Positions 49,983-61,202 of a stretch of 64,000 bases of DNA are shown piece after piece. This DNA is from Marinobacter sp. es.042 (GTDB lineage: Bacteria > Pseudomonadota > Gammaproteobacteria > Pseudomonadales > Oleiphilaceae), in NCBI RefSeq assembly GCF_900188315.1, contig NZ_LT897781.1, positions 496,001-560,000 on the forward strand, given 5' to 3'. Positions within the stretch are counted from its first letter, which is position 1; each line of letters starts with the position of its first letter. Position numbers and translations under genes: made by a program. The notes beneath the pieces were generated by a model. The model saw nothing but the letters and a program-made list of their open reading frames with translations, was not told the origin of the DNA and searched no databases.

Positions 49983-50019
49983 AAAAAAAAGGCTGCGACA
50001 CGTTACTCATGTCGCAGCT
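49983..50019 (-). terminator. Intrinsic terminator or attenuator between hpf and ptsN
   Basis: On the minus strand GCTGCGACA pairs with TGTCGCAGC over 9 bp (loop of nine) and is followed at once by eight T. This is a full rho-independent terminator inside the conserved rpoN-hpf-ptsN-rapZ-ptsO cluster, 21 bp before ptsN. Confidence 0.85.
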
Positions 50020-50049
50020 CGATTAGATGAAGTGCATGAAAACAGCGCG

Positions 50050-50358
50050 TTAGCGAGAGCCGTTTCCGTGCATCCGTTCTACATTCTTTTCCTTGTGCTT
50101 GAGGATCTGACGGTCGAGCTTGTCGATAAGGGCATCAATGGCCGCGTACATATCCTCGTTTTCTGCCTTTGCGTGAATCTCACCACCTACCACGTGCAAT
50201 GTGGCTTCCGCAATCTGGCGCACCTTTTCCACTTCCAGGGTCACCTGGCAGTTACTGATGTGGTCAAAGTGACGCTCGAGCTTCTCGAACTTCTCTGAAA
50301 CGTAATCCTTCAGTGCGGGAGTCAGTTCTACGTGATGGCCTGAAATGTTGAGTTGCAT
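50050..50358 (-). CDS. hpf: Ribosome hibernation promoting factor, short form
   Basis: A 102-residue HPF/YhbH (MQLNISGHHVELTPALKDYV...), with the beta-alpha fold pattern and DMYAAIDALIDKLDRQILKHKEK near the C-terminus. The absence of the long C-terminal domain shows it is the short form, which acts with RMF to dimerise 70S ribosomes in stationary phase. ATG 50358 follows GGAGACGCCT. Downstream of rpoN, as in most gammaproteobacteria. Confidence 0.95.
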   Translation of the reverse strand: MQLNISGHHVELTPALKDYVSEKFEKLERHFDHISNCQVTLEVEKVRQIAEATLHVVGGEIHAKAENEDMYAAIDALIDKLDRQILKHKEKNVERMHGNGSR

Positions 50359-50381
50359 AGGCGTCTCCTGTTGTCATCATG

Positions 50382-50399
50382 CCGGCTCCCGGGAGCCGG
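50382..50399. other. GC-rich perfect palindrome between rpoN and hpf
   Basis: CCGGCTCCCGGGAGCCGG is an 18-bp perfect palindrome located 59 bp after the rpoN stop. Without a T-tract it is probably an mRNA stability or processing hairpin rather than a terminator. Confidence 0.5.
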
Positions 50400-50458
50400 T
50401 CTGGGTGCTGGCGCATTGTGCGCCGGCGAATACGGTGTTGCGTCCCGTCCCGGGGTAT

Positions 50459-51979
50459 TCAGACCAGCCGCTTGCGTTCGTTGGACGGCGGAATGTGCAT
50501 GGCCTCCCGGTACTTGGCAACGGTGCGTCGCGCAACCTTGATACCCTGTTCCCCTAGCATGGCTGCAATTTTACTGTCGCTCAACGGCTTTTTGGGTGTT
50601 TCGGCGGCAATCAGCTTCTTGATCATCGCGCGTATGGCCGTGGAAGAGCATTCTCCGCCCTCATCAGTGCTGACATGGCTGGAGAAGAAATATTTCAGTT
50701 CGAAAATACCCCGGGGGGTATGCATGTATTTCTGGGTGGTTACCCGTGAAATCGTTGATTCATGCATTTCCACCGCCTGGGCAATGTCCGAGAGAATCAA
50801 CGGCTTCATTGCTTCCTCGCCGTAATCCAGGAAACCCTGCTGGTGCTCGACAATACGGGTCGCCACTTTCAGCAGGGTCTCATTGCGGCTCTGCAGGCTT
50901 TTGATAAACCACTTGGCCTCCTGCAACTGATCGCGGAGGTAGGTGTTGTCTGCACTGCTGTCTGCGCGCCTTATAAGTGAAGCATAGCTGGCATTCACCC
51001 GGATGCGCGGTGCAATTTCCGGATTCAGCTCAACACGCCAGCGGCCATTGTGTTTGCGAACGATGACGTCCGGAATCACGTAGTCGGGCTCGGCGCGATC
51101 AATCACGTCGCCCGGGCGCGGATTGAGGCCTGTAATCAACGCAAGGACTTCCCTGAGTTGATCTTCTTTCAGGCGGCTGCGACGCAACAGCTGGGCGTAG
51201 TCCCGGTTGCCCAGCAGGTTGATGTAGTGGGTGATCACCAGGCGTGCCTGGGCTAGCCAGGGTGTGTCCGGCGGCAGCTGGTTAAGCTGTATCAGCAGGC
51301 ATTCCTGCAAATCCCGGGCAAACACGCCAGGGGGATCGAAGTGCTGGAGGCGATGCAGGACGGCTTCCACTTCATCCAGTTCAAGGGGGTCTTCTTCGTT
51401 CTCGTCCAGCAGCCCGGCGTGGATTTCTTCCAGAGGGCTGGTGAGATAGCCCCGCTCGTCCACGGCGTCCATCAGGGCGTGGGCAATGGCCTGGTCCCGC
51501 TCACTCAGGGGAGTCAGGTTGAGCTGCCATTCCAGGTGATCCTGAAGGGTCTCGGTGGGCGAGTTGCGGGTCTCGAAATCGTGATCGTTTTCGTCGTCGT
51601 TGCGGGCTGCCGGGGCGGGGGCGGACTGGTAAATGTCATCCCAGGCCGTGTCGACCGGCAGGTCGTCCGGAATGTTATCCGGAATCTCGTTTTCCGACGC
51701 CCAGTCCGGACCGTTTTCGGATTCGTCCCAGTCGCTGGACGGTTCTGGCGTGGTCTCCGCAGCAGACTCGGCCGCGTTGGCCTCGCGCTCGTCGCTCTCG
51801 GTGGCCGTGTCGGTCTGATCGTCGTCCTCGGATGTCTCCAGCATGGGGTTGGATTCCAATGCCTGCTGGATTTCCTGTTGGAGGTCGAGGGTAGAGAGCT
51901 GGAGAAGTCGGATCGCCTGTTGCAGCTGGGGTGTCATGGTCAGGCTCTGACCCAGCTTTAACTGTAAGGAGGCTTTCAT
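50459..51979 (-). CDS. rpoN: RNA polymerase sigma-54 factor
   Basis: A 506-residue sigma-54 from ATG 51979 ([28 protein letters not shown]), containing the glutamine-rich region I, an acidic region II (about residues 50-130, long runs of D and E), the core-binding region, the HTH and the RpoN box [15 protein letters not shown]. It directs transcription dependent on enhancer-binding proteins, including nitrogen and motility genes. It sits between lptB and hpf as usual; GTG 51985 is an alternative start. Confidence 0.97.
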   Translation of the reverse strand: MKASLQLKLGQSLTMTPQLQQAIRLLQLSTLDLQQEIQQALESNPMLETSEDDDQTDTATESDEREANAAESAAETTPEPSSDWDESENGPDWASENEIPDNIPDDLPVDTAWDDIYQSAPAPAARNDDENDHDFETRNSPTETLQDHLEWQLNLTPLSERDQAIAHALMDAVDERGYLTSPLEEIHAGLLDENEEDPLELDEVEAVLHRLQHFDPPGVFARDLQECLLIQLNQLPPDTPWLAQARLVITHYINLLGNRDYAQLLRRSRLKEDQLREVLALITGLNPRPGDVIDRAEPDYVIPDVIVRKHNGRWRVELNPEIAPRIRVNASYASLIRRADSSADNTYLRDQLQEAKWFIKSLQSRNETLLKVATRIVEHQQGFLDYGEEAMKPLILSDIAQAVEMHESTISRVTTQKYMHTPRGIFELKYFFSSHVSTDEGGECSSTAIRAMIKKLIAAETPKKPLSDSKIAAMLGEQGIKVARRTVAKYREAMHIPPSNERKRLV

Positions 51980-52136
51980 AACCATGGTTCAGGATCCGTC
52001 ACTCATCAGCGCTTTGTGTCATAGGTCTTGAAAAAATCTTTATATGCCGGTTACTTGCCGCGGTTTTTCTTTACCCTAGCAAGTTCTTTGCCGAGTTTAC
52101 TTGCAACAGATCATCAAAACAATGAGCCATTCACTG

Positions 52137-52862
52137 TCACAGCCTGAATTCGTCCCCGAGGTAGACTTCCTTGACCTGTTGATTTGCCAGGATCGCATCG
52201 GCATTGCCGGAGGCGATGATGTGCCCGCCGGAAACAATGTACGCGTTCTCGCAGATATCGAGAGTCTCGCGCACGTTATGGTCGGTGATCAGCACGCCAA
52301 TCCCTTTGTCCCGCAGATGCCGGATAATGTGTTTGATGTCGCTGACGGATATAGGGTCAACACCGGCGAAGGGCTCATCCAGCAGGATGAAAGCCGGCTC
52401 CATGGCCAGGGCCCGGGCAATTTCCACCCGTCGCCGCTCACCACCGGACAGGGCCATACCAACGCTGTCCCGGATATGGGTGATGTGGAATTCCTCCAGC
52501 AGCTCCTCGAGCTTTTTCTGCCGGTCTGCCTTGCTCAGGCCTTGCCGCGTCTCGAGGATCGCCATAATGTTGTCGCGCACAGACAGCTTGCGGAAAACCG
52601 AGGCTTCCTGTGGCAGGTAGCCGATGCCCTGACGGGCCCGACCGTGCATCGGCAGCGGCGTAATATCCCGGCTGTCGATGGTGATCCGCCCGTGATCGGC
52701 AGGTACCAGCCCCACGATCATGTAGAAACAGGTGGTTTTCCCGGCGCCGTTGGGGCCTAGCAGTCCGACAATTTCCCCGCTTCGGATTTCCAGGGATACA
52801 TCGATAACCACTTTTTTCTGCTTGTAACTCTTTGCCAGGTTACTGGCTCTCAGAACTGCCAT
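52137..52862 (-). CDS. lptB: LPS export ABC transporter ATP-binding protein LptB
   Basis: A 241-residue ABC ATPase: Walker [15 protein letters not shown]-loop, signature [15 protein letters not shown] and Walker [13 protein letters not shown]. It powers extraction of LPS from the inner membrane with LptFG. Overlaps the lptA 3' end by 23 bp. lptF and lptG are not in the window. Confidence 0.97.
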   Translation of the reverse strand: MAVLRASNLAKSYKQKKVVIDVSLEIRSGEIVGLLGPNGAGKTTCFYMIVGLVPADHGRITIDSRDITPLPMHGRARQGIGYLPQEASVFRKLSVRDNIMAILETRQGLSKADRQKKLEELLEEFHITHIRDSVGMALSGGERRRVEIARALAMEPAFILLDEPFAGVDPISVSDIKHIIRHLRDKGIGVLITDHNVRETLDICENAYIVSGGHIIASGNADAILANQQVKEVYLGDEFRL

Positions 52863-53406
52863 CGGTTTCCTGTTTGTCAGTGCGTCTGTCGGCGCTGCGC
52901 GGCTGGATCACCATTTCTACCCGGCCAGTGCCTTCGCCGGTCTCGGCGCCGCCTTCTGCGGTTACAACGCGGCCAGCGGTATCATAGTGAATCACGTCGC
53001 CGCGGAACAGGTTGCCATTCTGCTCAATCACCGCTTCCCGTTCAAAGGTCAGCTGGCTGTCGGTGGCAGACCAGGTAATATTCAGGGCGCGGGCGTCGGT
53101 TTCACCTTCACCTTCGCGTGCCGGCTGCCTGTACCTTGCGGGGGTTCCGGAAGCTTCGATGCGGCTCAGGCCGTCTTCTGTACGGTACAGGACCACACGC
53201 TCCGCGTTCAGGCGGGTGTTGCCCTGTTCAAGCTCCACATCGCCGGTGTAAGTGGCAATGCCCTGGCCATCGTCCAGGCGGGCGTTGTCGGCGGTAACCT
53301 TGATCGGGATGTCGGAATCAAGGTCGAAAGCCGCCACCGGGCCAGCCATTGCGACTGTCAGCAGGGCGGCCAGCAGGCTCCGGTATCGGTTAGTTTCCGG
53401 TTTCAT
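52840..53406 (-). CDS. lptA: LPS transport periplasmic protein LptA
   Basis: A 188-residue precursor with a signal peptide ending near AGPVAA, then the OstA/LptA beta-jellyroll pattern ([34 protein letters not shown]). It forms the periplasmic bridge for LPS between LptC and LptD. Overlaps lptC by 17 bp and lptB by 23 bp. Confidence 0.95.
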   Translation of the reverse strand: MKPETNRYRSLLAALLTVAMAGPVAAFDLDSDIPIKVTADNARLDDGQGIATYTGDVELEQGNTRLNAERVVLYRTEDGLSRIEASGTPARYRQPAREGEGETDARALNITWSATDSQLTFEREAVIEQNGNLFRGDVIHYDTAGRVVTAEGGAETGEGTGRVEMVIQPRSADRRTDKQETDGSSESQ

Positions 53407-53974
53407 AGCGTCCTTCCACCTGGGAGTTCAGTTCCAGAATCCGCTCGTCAATCCACGCTTTCATGCCCGTGGCCCGGGTAACTCCGGTAACGTCGCGTAT
53501 TTCTACGGGTGCGTCGGTATATACCATGCCCCGGTCATTATCCAGCGTCAGTGTTGATGTTGTCAGAGTGGCGTTCCGTTCACCAATACTGCGCTGAATC
53601 CGTACATTGTCAGTGAGATAGACCAGGTTCTGGTTCTGGAGCAGACTGCCATTCTCGGCTTCAACAATCCAGGGCAGAACATTGTCGCCGCCATACAGTT
53701 CGGCACGGGGAGACTCCATGGTGGCCAGGTTACCTTCTTCAAACTGTTCAATGCGGGGGCTGGAGAACCGGATTTTCAGCTTGCCCGACTCGTCGAATGA
53801 CGTGTAATTGCCATTGACCACGAAGCCGTCCGGTTCGGCATCGCCCCGCAGTGCGGCTGCCTCATCATCAATGACCGGCGGTTCATCGCTTTGCCAGAGC
53901 AAAAAGACCGCGGCCACCACGGTGCCAGCCAGCGCCAGTGTTCGCAGCCAGGGCCGGTCCGGGAGCCAGCTCAC
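53390..53974 (-). CDS. lptC: LPS export system protein LptC
   Basis: A 194-residue bitopic protein: one N-terminal transmembrane segment (LRTLALAGTVVAAVFLLW) followed by the LptC periplasmic domain (FVVNGNYTSFDESGKLKIRFSSPRIEQF). It receives LPS from LptB2FG and passes it to LptA. The start is GTG 53974 in a four-base GTGA overlap with kdsC. Confidence 0.94.
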   Translation of the reverse strand: MSWLPDRPWLRTLALAGTVVAAVFLLWQSDEPPVIDDEAAALRGDAEPDGFVVNGNYTSFDESGKLKIRFSSPRIEQFEEGNLATMESPRAELYGGDNVLPWIVEAENGSLLQNQNLVYLTDNVRIQRSIGERNATLTTSTLTLDNDRGMVYTDAPVEIRDVTGVTRATGMKAWIDERILELNSQVEGRYETGN

Positions 53975-54519
53975 GCCTCGAGCTCCAGGTAGGGTGCAAG
54001 CGCAGCATCCAGCTTACCATGGGCAGTCAGCAGCAAGTCGCACGCTTCCCGAACCGCGCCCTCGCCACCCCGGGTTCGGGTGCAGTAATCGGCATGTTGC
54101 TGCACCAGCCAGTAACCATTGGGCACGGTGATTCCGAGCCCGGCAAACCGGAGCGCAGGCAGGTCTGGCAGGTCATCACCCATATAGGCGATGGCATCAG
54201 GGCTGAGATCCATGGTGCTGACCAGTTCCTGCAGGGCCACTTTCTTGTCCTCACGCCCCTGCATGAGATGGGGGATGCCCAGATCCCGCATGCGCTTTTC
54301 GGTCAGGGGTGACTTCCGACCGGTAATAACAGCCACAGTAATGCCGGCTGCCATGAGTTGTTTGAGTCCCAGGCCGTCCAGAATGTTGAACGCCTTGAGT
54401 TCATCACCGTTGGCGCTGAAGTAAAGCTTGCCATCGCTCATGATGCCGTCTACATCCAGTGCGATCAGTCGGATTTTGGCGGCTTTTTCCAGCAGTGGCT
54501 CAGGCCATTGATGCTTCAT
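53971..54519 (-). CDS. kdsC: 3-deoxy-D-manno-octulosonate 8-phosphate phosphatase
   Basis: A 182-residue HAD-superfamily phosphatase with motif I LIALDVDGIMSDGKLY, the ITGRK motif II and the acidic GDDLPDLP motif IV. It releases Kdo from Kdo-8-phosphate for LPS inner-core synthesis. ATG 54519 has GAGGAG nine bases upstream; ATG 54543 forms a TGATG overlap with kdsD and would add eight residues. Confidence 0.95.
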   Translation of the reverse strand: MKHQWPEPLLEKAAKIRLIALDVDGIMSDGKLYFSANGDELKAFNILDGLGLKQLMAAGITVAVITGRKSPLTEKRMRDLGIPHLMQGREDKKVALQELVSTMDLSPDAIAYMGDDLPDLPALRFAGLGITVPNGYWLVQQHADYCTRTRGGEGAVREACDLLLTAHGKLDAALAPYLELEA

Positions 54520-54542
54520 GTTGAAAAACTCCTCATGGCCCA

Positions 54543-55523
54543 TCAGATGACGCCGGCCCGCAGCAGGTCGTGCATGTTGATGGCGCCGATCAGAGCACCG
54601 CTATCGTTCGTCACGGGCAGGGCATTGATCTTCATTTCCTCCATGATATTCAGCGCTTCCGCCGCCAGATGATCAGCCTGGATGGTTTTACCATTCCGCG
54701 TCATCACTTCATTGATGGGCGTATGATGAATATCAACCGACCGGTCCAGAGTCCGGCGCAGGTCACCGTCCGTAAATATCCCTGTAAGCGTGCCTTCCCC
54801 GTTTACGACGGTGGTCATACCCAGACCCTTGCGGGAGATTTCAAGGAGAGCGCCGCTCAGGGGTGTTCCCTCATTAACAACGGGAATCTGATCGCCTGTA
54901 TGCATGATGTCGGAAACCCGAAGCAGCAGCCGGCGGCCGAGGCTGCCTCCGGGGTGGGAGAACGCAAAATCCTCGGCACTGAAGCCGCGGGCCTCAAGCA
55001 GTGCCACTGCCAGCGCATCCCCCATGACCAGGGTGGCCGTTGTTGAGGAGGTGGGCGCCAGGCCCAGGGGGCAGGCTTCCACCATGACGCTGACGTCCAG
55101 GTTGGCCACGGCTTCCCGGGCCAGGGTGGACGCGGCATTGCCAGTCATGCTGATCAACGGGGCGCCCATACGTTTGATCAGGGGCAGAATCGTGACTACT
55201 TCGCTGGTGTTGCCACTGTTGGAAATGGCGATGACAACGTCCTGCGGTGTGATCATCCCCATGTCGCCGTGGCTTGCTTCTCCGGGGTGCACGAAAAACG
55301 ACGGTGTACCGGTGCTGGCAAGGGTGGCCGCTATCTTGTTGCCTATGTGGCCGGATTTTCCCATGCCGGTCACGACAACACGGCCCTTGCAGTTCATGAT
55401 GACTTCGCAGGCACGGGTGAACTGGTCGTCGATCCGGCTTTCAAGTGCATCAATGGCGTCACGCTCGATGCGAATGGCGCGGATGGCAGAAGATCGGAAA
55501 TCGTGGGCAGTCTGTTCGGTCAT
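54543..55523 (-). CDS. kdsD: Arabinose-5-phosphate isomerase KdsD
   Basis: A 326-residue sugar isomerase: an N-terminal SIS domain (VVTGMGKSGHIGNKIAATLASTGTPSFFVHP) and two C-terminal CBS domains. It makes D-arabinose 5-phosphate, the Kdo precursor. ATG 55523 begins MTEQTAHDFRSS; the longer frame to 55676 is not conserved-looking and runs into the mlaF promoter region. First gene of kdsD-kdsC-lptC-lptA-lptB. Confidence 0.95.
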   Translation of the reverse strand: MTEQTAHDFRSSAIRAIRIERDAIDALESRIDDQFTRACEVIMNCKGRVVVTGMGKSGHIGNKIAATLASTGTPSFFVHPGEASHGDMGMITPQDVVIAISNSGNTSEVVTILPLIKRMGAPLISMTGNAASTLAREAVANLDVSVMVEACPLGLAPTSSTTATLVMGDALAVALLEARGFSAEDFAFSHPGGSLGRRLLLRVSDIMHTGDQIPVVNEGTPLSGALLEISRKGLGMTTVVNGEGTLTGIFTDGDLRRTLDRSVDIHHTPINEVMTRNGKTIQADHLAAEALNIMEEMKINALPVTNDSGALIGAINMHDLLRAGVI

Positions 55524-55711
55524 CGGGCTAAGGGCCTGGCTATCGGGACATTGAAAATGTTGGGCAGAGTATACCATTTTCCCCCGGCAACGATGCCCGG
55601 TTACAGGAAGTTCAGTCAAACTGATCATTGCTATCAGTACATTTTGCGCTCTTTGGATTGAGCTCCGGCGCTCCATGGCATAATGTAGCGCCTCTTTGAA
55701 AGGTAGGGACT

Positions 55712-56524
55712 ATGGATTCACCGGCTTACATATCGCTCAAGGATGTCGTGTTCTCCCGTTCAGGGCGCCGTATCTTCGACGGTGTCAGTCTGGATATTCC
55801 CCGCGGCAAAATTACTGCCATTATGGGGCCCAGCGGAACCGGTAAAACCACGCTGCTGCGTCTTATCGGTGGTCAGCTCAAGCCAGATTCCGGCAGCGTC
55901 GTGGTGGACGGCCACGAGGTGCCAAAGCTCAAACGCAAGGCTCTTTACAGTCTTCGCGAACGGATGGGCATGCTTTTTCAGAGTGGGGCGCTGTTTACCG
56001 ACCTGAATGTCTTCGAGAACGTTGCCTTTCCGCTCCGCGTGCATACAAAGTTGCCGGAAGACATGATCCGCGACATTGTTCTGATGAAGCTGGAAGCTGT
56101 TGGCCTGCGCGGCGCCCGCCAGCTGATGCCTTCGGAATTGTCCGGGGGGATGACCCGCCGGGTTGCACTGGCCCGTAGTATTGCCCTGGATCCCGAACTG
56201 ATCATGTACGACGAACCCTTTGCCGGCCAAGATCCGATTGCCATGGGCGTGCTGGTCAAGCTGATACGGGATCTGAACAGTTCCATGGGACTTACCAGTG
56301 TGCTGGTCTCCCACGATGTACCCGAATCCCTGAGCATATGCCATTACGCCTGCATTATTTCTGATGGCAAGGTAATCGGTGAGGGCACACCGGAGGAGCT
56401 GCGAGCGCATCCTTCCGGGAAGGTTCAGCAATTCCTGCAGGGGCAGCCGGATGGCCCGGTGCCGTTCCATTATCCGGCCGAAGGCGCTGCCAGGGATTTC
56501 GGCCTATCGGGAGGTGCGTCTTGA
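55712..56524 (+). CDS. mlaF: Phospholipid ABC transporter ATP-binding protein MlaF
   Basis: A 270-residue ABC ATPase: Walker [17 protein letters not shown], signature [15 protein letters not shown] and Walker [12 protein letters not shown]. The Mla system maintains outer-membrane lipid asymmetry. Its last two stop bases overlap the TTG start of mlaE. Divergent from kdsD with a 188-bp shared upstream region. Confidence 0.95.
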   Translation: MDSPAYISLKDVVFSRSGRRIFDGVSLDIPRGKITAIMGPSGTGKTTLLRLIGGQLKPDSGSVVVDGHEVPKLKRKALYSLRERMGMLFQSGALFTDLNVFENVAFPLRVHTKLPEDMIRDIVLMKLEAVGLRGARQLMPSELSGGMTRRVALARSIALDPELIMYDEPFAGQDPIAMGVLVKLIRDLNSSMGLTSVLVSHDVPESLSICHYACIISDGKVIGEGTPEELRAHPSGKVQQFLQGQPDGPVPFHYPAEGAARDFGLSGGAS

Positions 56525-57303
56525 TAGACAGAATAGCGGCATTCGGGCGCCTCGGGCTGGATATCGTCTCGTCATTCGGCCGTTCCGGTCGCTTTCTGGC
56601 GGGTGTTTTGGGCGGTGTTCCCCGGCCGGCAACCGGCTTCCCGCTTCTGCTGAAGCAGCTTTACGCCGTTGGCGTGCTTTCTCTGGTCATTATTGTGGTG
56701 TCGGGCCTGTTTATCGGCATGGTGCTGGGGCTTCAGGGGTACACTATTCTTAGCGACTACGGCTCGGAAGCGGCAATCGGCCAGATGATTGCGCTTACCC
56801 TGGTACGTGAGCTTGGTCCGGTTGTGACCGCATTGCTGTTTGCGGGCCGCGCGGGTTCGGCTCTGACGGCAGAGATTGGCTTGATGAAAGCAACTGAGCA
56901 GCTGTCCAGTATGGAAATGATGGGTGTGGACCCGCTGCGACGTGTCATTGCGCCTCGCCTCTGGGCCGGGTTTATTGCCATGCCGGTACTGGCGGTGATT
57001 TTCTCGGTAGTCGGCATCTGGGGCGGTATGCTAGTGGGTGTGGACTGGCTGGGCGTATTCGAAGGCTCGTTCTGGGGCAACATGCAGTCGTCGGTGGATT
57101 TTGTGGATGATGTCCTGAACGGCGTCATCAAAAGCGTTGTTTTTGGCTTTGTCTGCGCCTGGATTGCGGTCTTCCAGGGCTATGATTGTGTGCCGACATC
57201 AGCAGGTATCAGTTCGGCGACCACCAAGACAGTGGTGTACTCATCGCTTGCGGTGCTGGGGCTGGATTTTGTGCTGACCGCTGTCATGTTTGGCGATTTC
57301 TGA
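56521..57303 (+). CDS. mlaE: Phospholipid ABC transporter permease MlaE
   Basis: A 260-residue MlaE permease with about five membrane segments and the family block [28 protein letters not shown]. The start is TTG 56521, which overlaps the mlaF stop as TTGA; the first ATG would remove the amphipathic N-terminal helix. Forms the channel of the MlaFEDB complex. Confidence 0.94.
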   Translation: MIDRIAAFGRLGLDIVSSFGRSGRFLAGVLGGVPRPATGFPLLLKQLYAVGVLSLVIIVVSGLFIGMVLGLQGYTILSDYGSEAAIGQMIALTLVRELGPVVTALLFAGRAGSALTAEIGLMKATEQLSSMEMMGVDPLRRVIAPRLWAGFIAMPVLAVIFSVVGIWGGMLVGVDWLGVFEGSFWGNMQSSVDFVDDVLNGVIKSVVFGFVCAWIAVFQGYDCVPTSAGISSATTKTVVYSSLAVLGLDFVLTAVMFGDF

Positions 57304-57337
57304 AACATCGATCAACGAGATATTACCGGAGCCTGAA

Positions 57338-57787
57338 ATGGCACAGAGAACCACTGAAATCGTAGTTGGCCTGTTCATGATCGCAGGCTGCGCAGCGCTG
57401 CTTTTCCTGGCGCTGCAGGTTAGCGGGCTGTCGCCGAAGTCGGCTGAGAGCACCTATACCATTTACGCCAATTTCAACGATACGGGCGGGCTCACGCCCC
57501 GCGGTCGGATCTCAATGGCCGGGGTAACGGTTGGCACCATCGAATCCATCAGCCTGAACACGGAAACCTTCCAGGCGCGGGTGGAGATGTCGATTCATTC
57601 GGATGTGGACAATATCCCGTCAGACAGTTCCGCAGTTATACGTACATCCGGCCTGCTCGGCGAGCAGTACATTGATATATCGATTGGCGCGGAGATGGAT
57701 TCGCTGAAAGAGGGCGATACCTTCTATTCGACACAGTCGGCCATGAACCTGGAGCGGCTGATTAGCAACTTTGCCTCGGGCCGTTGA
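57338..57787 (+). CDS. mlaD: Phospholipid-binding MCE protein MlaD
   Basis: A 149-residue protein with one N-terminal transmembrane helix (VVGLFMIAGCAALLFLALQVSGL) and one MCE domain (YTIYANFNDTGGLTPRGRISMAGVTVGTIESI). The hexameric MCE ring shuttles lipids between MlaC and MlaE. ATG 57338 follows GGAG; the frame back to 57290 overlaps mlaE. Confidence 0.95.
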   Translation: MAQRTTEIVVGLFMIAGCAALLFLALQVSGLSPKSAESTYTIYANFNDTGGLTPRGRISMAGVTVGTIESISLNTETFQARVEMSIHSDVDNIPSDSSAVIRTSGLLGEQYIDISIGAEMDSLKEGDTFYSTQSAMNLERLISNFASGR

Positions 57788-57819
57788 CTCGGGCCGGGAA
57801 GATCAAACAGGAGATCCTG

Positions 57820-58473
57820 ATGTTTGCACTGAGACACCACATTCTGATCGGCCTCTTCATGGCCCTGGCTCTGGTCGCGCCGACTCAGGCAAGTGAGGCC
57901 GAGGAGCTTCGCAAGTATGTGGACGCCAATACCCAGCGGCTGGTGGATAAGCTGAACGAAGAGCGCGGACTCTACGAGCGGGATCCAGAGGCTTTTTATA
58001 AAAGCATGGATGAGGCTCTAACCGATTTTGTGGACTTCCGCCGCATTGCTGCCAGGGTGATGGGTCGCTATGCTCGCCAGACAACGCCCGAGCAGCGGGA
58101 TGCTTTTGTGGTCAAGTTCAAGCGCAGTCTTTTCGACAGTTATGCTCAGGCGCTGGTTAATGCCGAGGAATTCGAAATCCAGGTGAAGGAAGCAACCATT
58201 AACCCGCAGAGTGACGATCGAGCTTCTGTGCAGATGGAAGTGATTAGTGCCTCCGGTAATCGCTACCCGGTAACCTATTCGATGTACAAGGCAGCAGAAG
58301 GCAAGTGGCTGATGGAAAACGTCATTGTTGAGGGCGTCAACATAGGTCTGGCTTTCCGGGATCGATTTGGTCAGGAAATGGAAGAAAATCGCGGCCAGAT
58401 CCAGGCGGTGATTGATGGTTGGAGCGACGCTGTTGAAAGTTTGAACTTCGATCAGGAAGTCGACAAATCATGA
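57820..58473 (+). CDS. mlaC: Phospholipid-binding periplasmic protein MlaC
   Basis: A 217-residue precursor with a signal peptide (HHILIGLFMALALVAPTQA) from ATG 57820, which has AGGAG upstream. The MlaC/Ttg2D domain starts EELRKYVDANTQRLVDKLNEE and includes the typical ARVMGRYARQTTPEQRDAFV. It ferries phospholipids across the periplasm. Overlaps mlaB by four bases. Confidence 0.94.
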   Translation: MFALRHHILIGLFMALALVAPTQASEAEELRKYVDANTQRLVDKLNEERGLYERDPEAFYKSMDEALTDFVDFRRIAARVMGRYARQTTPEQRDAFVVKFKRSLFDSYAQALVNAEEFEIQVKEATINPQSDDRASVQMEVISASGNRYPVTYSMYKAAEGKWLMENVIVEGVNIGLAFRDRFGQEMEENRGQIQAVIDGWSDAVESLNFDQEVDKS

Positions 58474-58802
58474 CCAGCGGCTCGCCTGTGGTTCAGCTCC
58501 TGGACGGCGTGCTCGTCGTTACCGGTGAAGTGGACACAGAAACCGTGGTCGGCTTGAGAAAGCAGGGTGAGAAGCTGATCCGTTTGGCTTCTGCTGATCT
58601 GGTTGTCGACCTCGATGGACTGGTGACGGCCCACAGTGCTGTTCTGTCCATGCTGCTCTGCTGGCAGCGTCTGGCGCATCAGGCGGGCGTTGCCCTTTCG
58701 TTTCGTGGCGTCAGCGGCCGTCTGGCCTCGCTGGCAGCCCTGAGCAATCTTGATGATCAGCTTGAGGGGTTTGGTCCGGAAGCCGTCCATCCCGCCCACT
58801 GA
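58470..58802 (+). CDS. mlaB: STAS-domain protein MlaB
   Basis: A 110-residue cytoplasmic STAS-domain protein (DLVVDLDGLVTAHSAVLSMLLCWQRLA), start ATGA-overlapping mlaC. MlaB binds MlaF and is needed for assembly and activity of the complex. Sequence conservation is low in this family; assignment leans on position in mlaFEDCB. Confidence 0.9.
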   Translation: MTSGSPVVQLLDGVLVVTGEVDTETVVGLRKQGEKLIRLASADLVVDLDGLVTAHSAVLSMLLCWQRLAHQAGVALSFRGVSGRLASLAALSNLDDQLEGFGPEAVHPAH

Positions 58803-58906
58803 TTATTCCGGCCTCGCTCCCTTTGTTGACCGGATGCTAAAGCTGACCCGAGCGCCGGAATTGGTTACAATCTCGCCCCTGATTTCAAAACACCCGAGGA
58901 TTTTCT

Positions 58907-60440
<1,534 letters not shown>

Positions 60441-60480
60441 AAGACATCTATCCAGACACTACGGGAAACCGGAAGAATCC

Positions 60481-61122
60481 ATGACAGATTCCATAACCAT
60501 CGCCTTGTCGAAGGGACGAATCCTGGAAGAAACCCTGCCGCTGCTGGCGGAAGCAGGAATCGAACTGATCGACGACGTCAAAAAGTCGCGCAAACTGGTG
60601 TTCCCGACAACGGACCCCAATGTTCGGATTCTGATTATCCGGGCCACAGACGTGCCGACTTATGTTCAGTACGGCGGGGCGGACCTTGGTGTGACCGGCA
60701 AGGACGTGCTGATGGAGCATGGTGGGGAAGGGCTGTATGAGCCACTGGATCTGAACATTTCCCGGTGTCGCCTTATGACCGCCGGCCCAAAAGATCAGAC
60801 TCCGCCATCCGGTCGTATCAAGGTGGCAACAAAATTCGTGAACCTGGCCCGCCGATATTACTCGGCTCAGGGCCGTCAGGCAGACATCATCAAATTATAC
60901 GGCGCCATGGAGCTGGCTCCGATTCTCGGGCTGGCCGACGAGATCGTCGACATTGTCGACACCGGCAACACGCTGAAGGCGAACGGCCTCGAAGCCCGGG
61001 AACTGATTGAGCACATCAGCAGCCGGCTGGTTGTCAATCGTGCCTCCATGAAGATGAAACACGAGCGTATTAACCCCATAATTGAGAAAATGTCGGCAGC
61101 TGTTGAGAAACGCCGGCTCTGA
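60481..61122 (+). CDS. hisG: ATP phosphoribosyltransferase, short form
   Basis: A 213-residue HisG short form ([23 protein letters not shown]), lacking the C-terminal regulatory ACT-like domain of the ~299-residue form. Short HisG enzymes require HisZ, encoded elsewhere. Catalyses the first step of histidine biosynthesis. ATG 60481 follows GGAAG. A GGGGTCAGA palindrome separates it from hisD. Confidence 0.96.
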   Translation: MTDSITIALSKGRILEETLPLLAEAGIELIDDVKKSRKLVFPTTDPNVRILIIRATDVPTYVQYGGADLGVTGKDVLMEHGGEGLYEPLDLNISRCRLMTAGPKDQTPPSGRIKVATKFVNLARRYYSAQGRQADIIKLYGAMELAPILGLADEIVDIVDTGNTLKANGLEARELIEHISSRLVVNRASMKMKHERINPIIEKMSAAVEKRRL

Positions 61123-61147
61123 GTGTGAGTCGGTTTTCAGTGAAGTA

Positions 61148-61177
61148 GGGGTCAGAAGAAAGCGTTCTTCTGACCCC
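61148..61177. repeat. GGGGTCAGA palindrome, copy 3 (hisG-hisD gap)
   Basis: GGGGTCAGAAGAA-AGCG-TTCTTCTGACCCC, a perfect 13-bp stem equal to the inner arms of copy 1. It occupies a third of the 80-bp gap between two genes of one biosynthetic operon. Confidence 0.92.
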
Positions 61178-61202
61178 GGTAACCTAGAGCAGGATTTGAG
61201 TT

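Noticed and set aside
55524..55711. A clear sigma-70 promoter for mlaF
   Set aside because: CATAAT at 55679-55684 resembles a -10, but TTGGAT is 20 bp away and no better -35 fits, so I did not list it.
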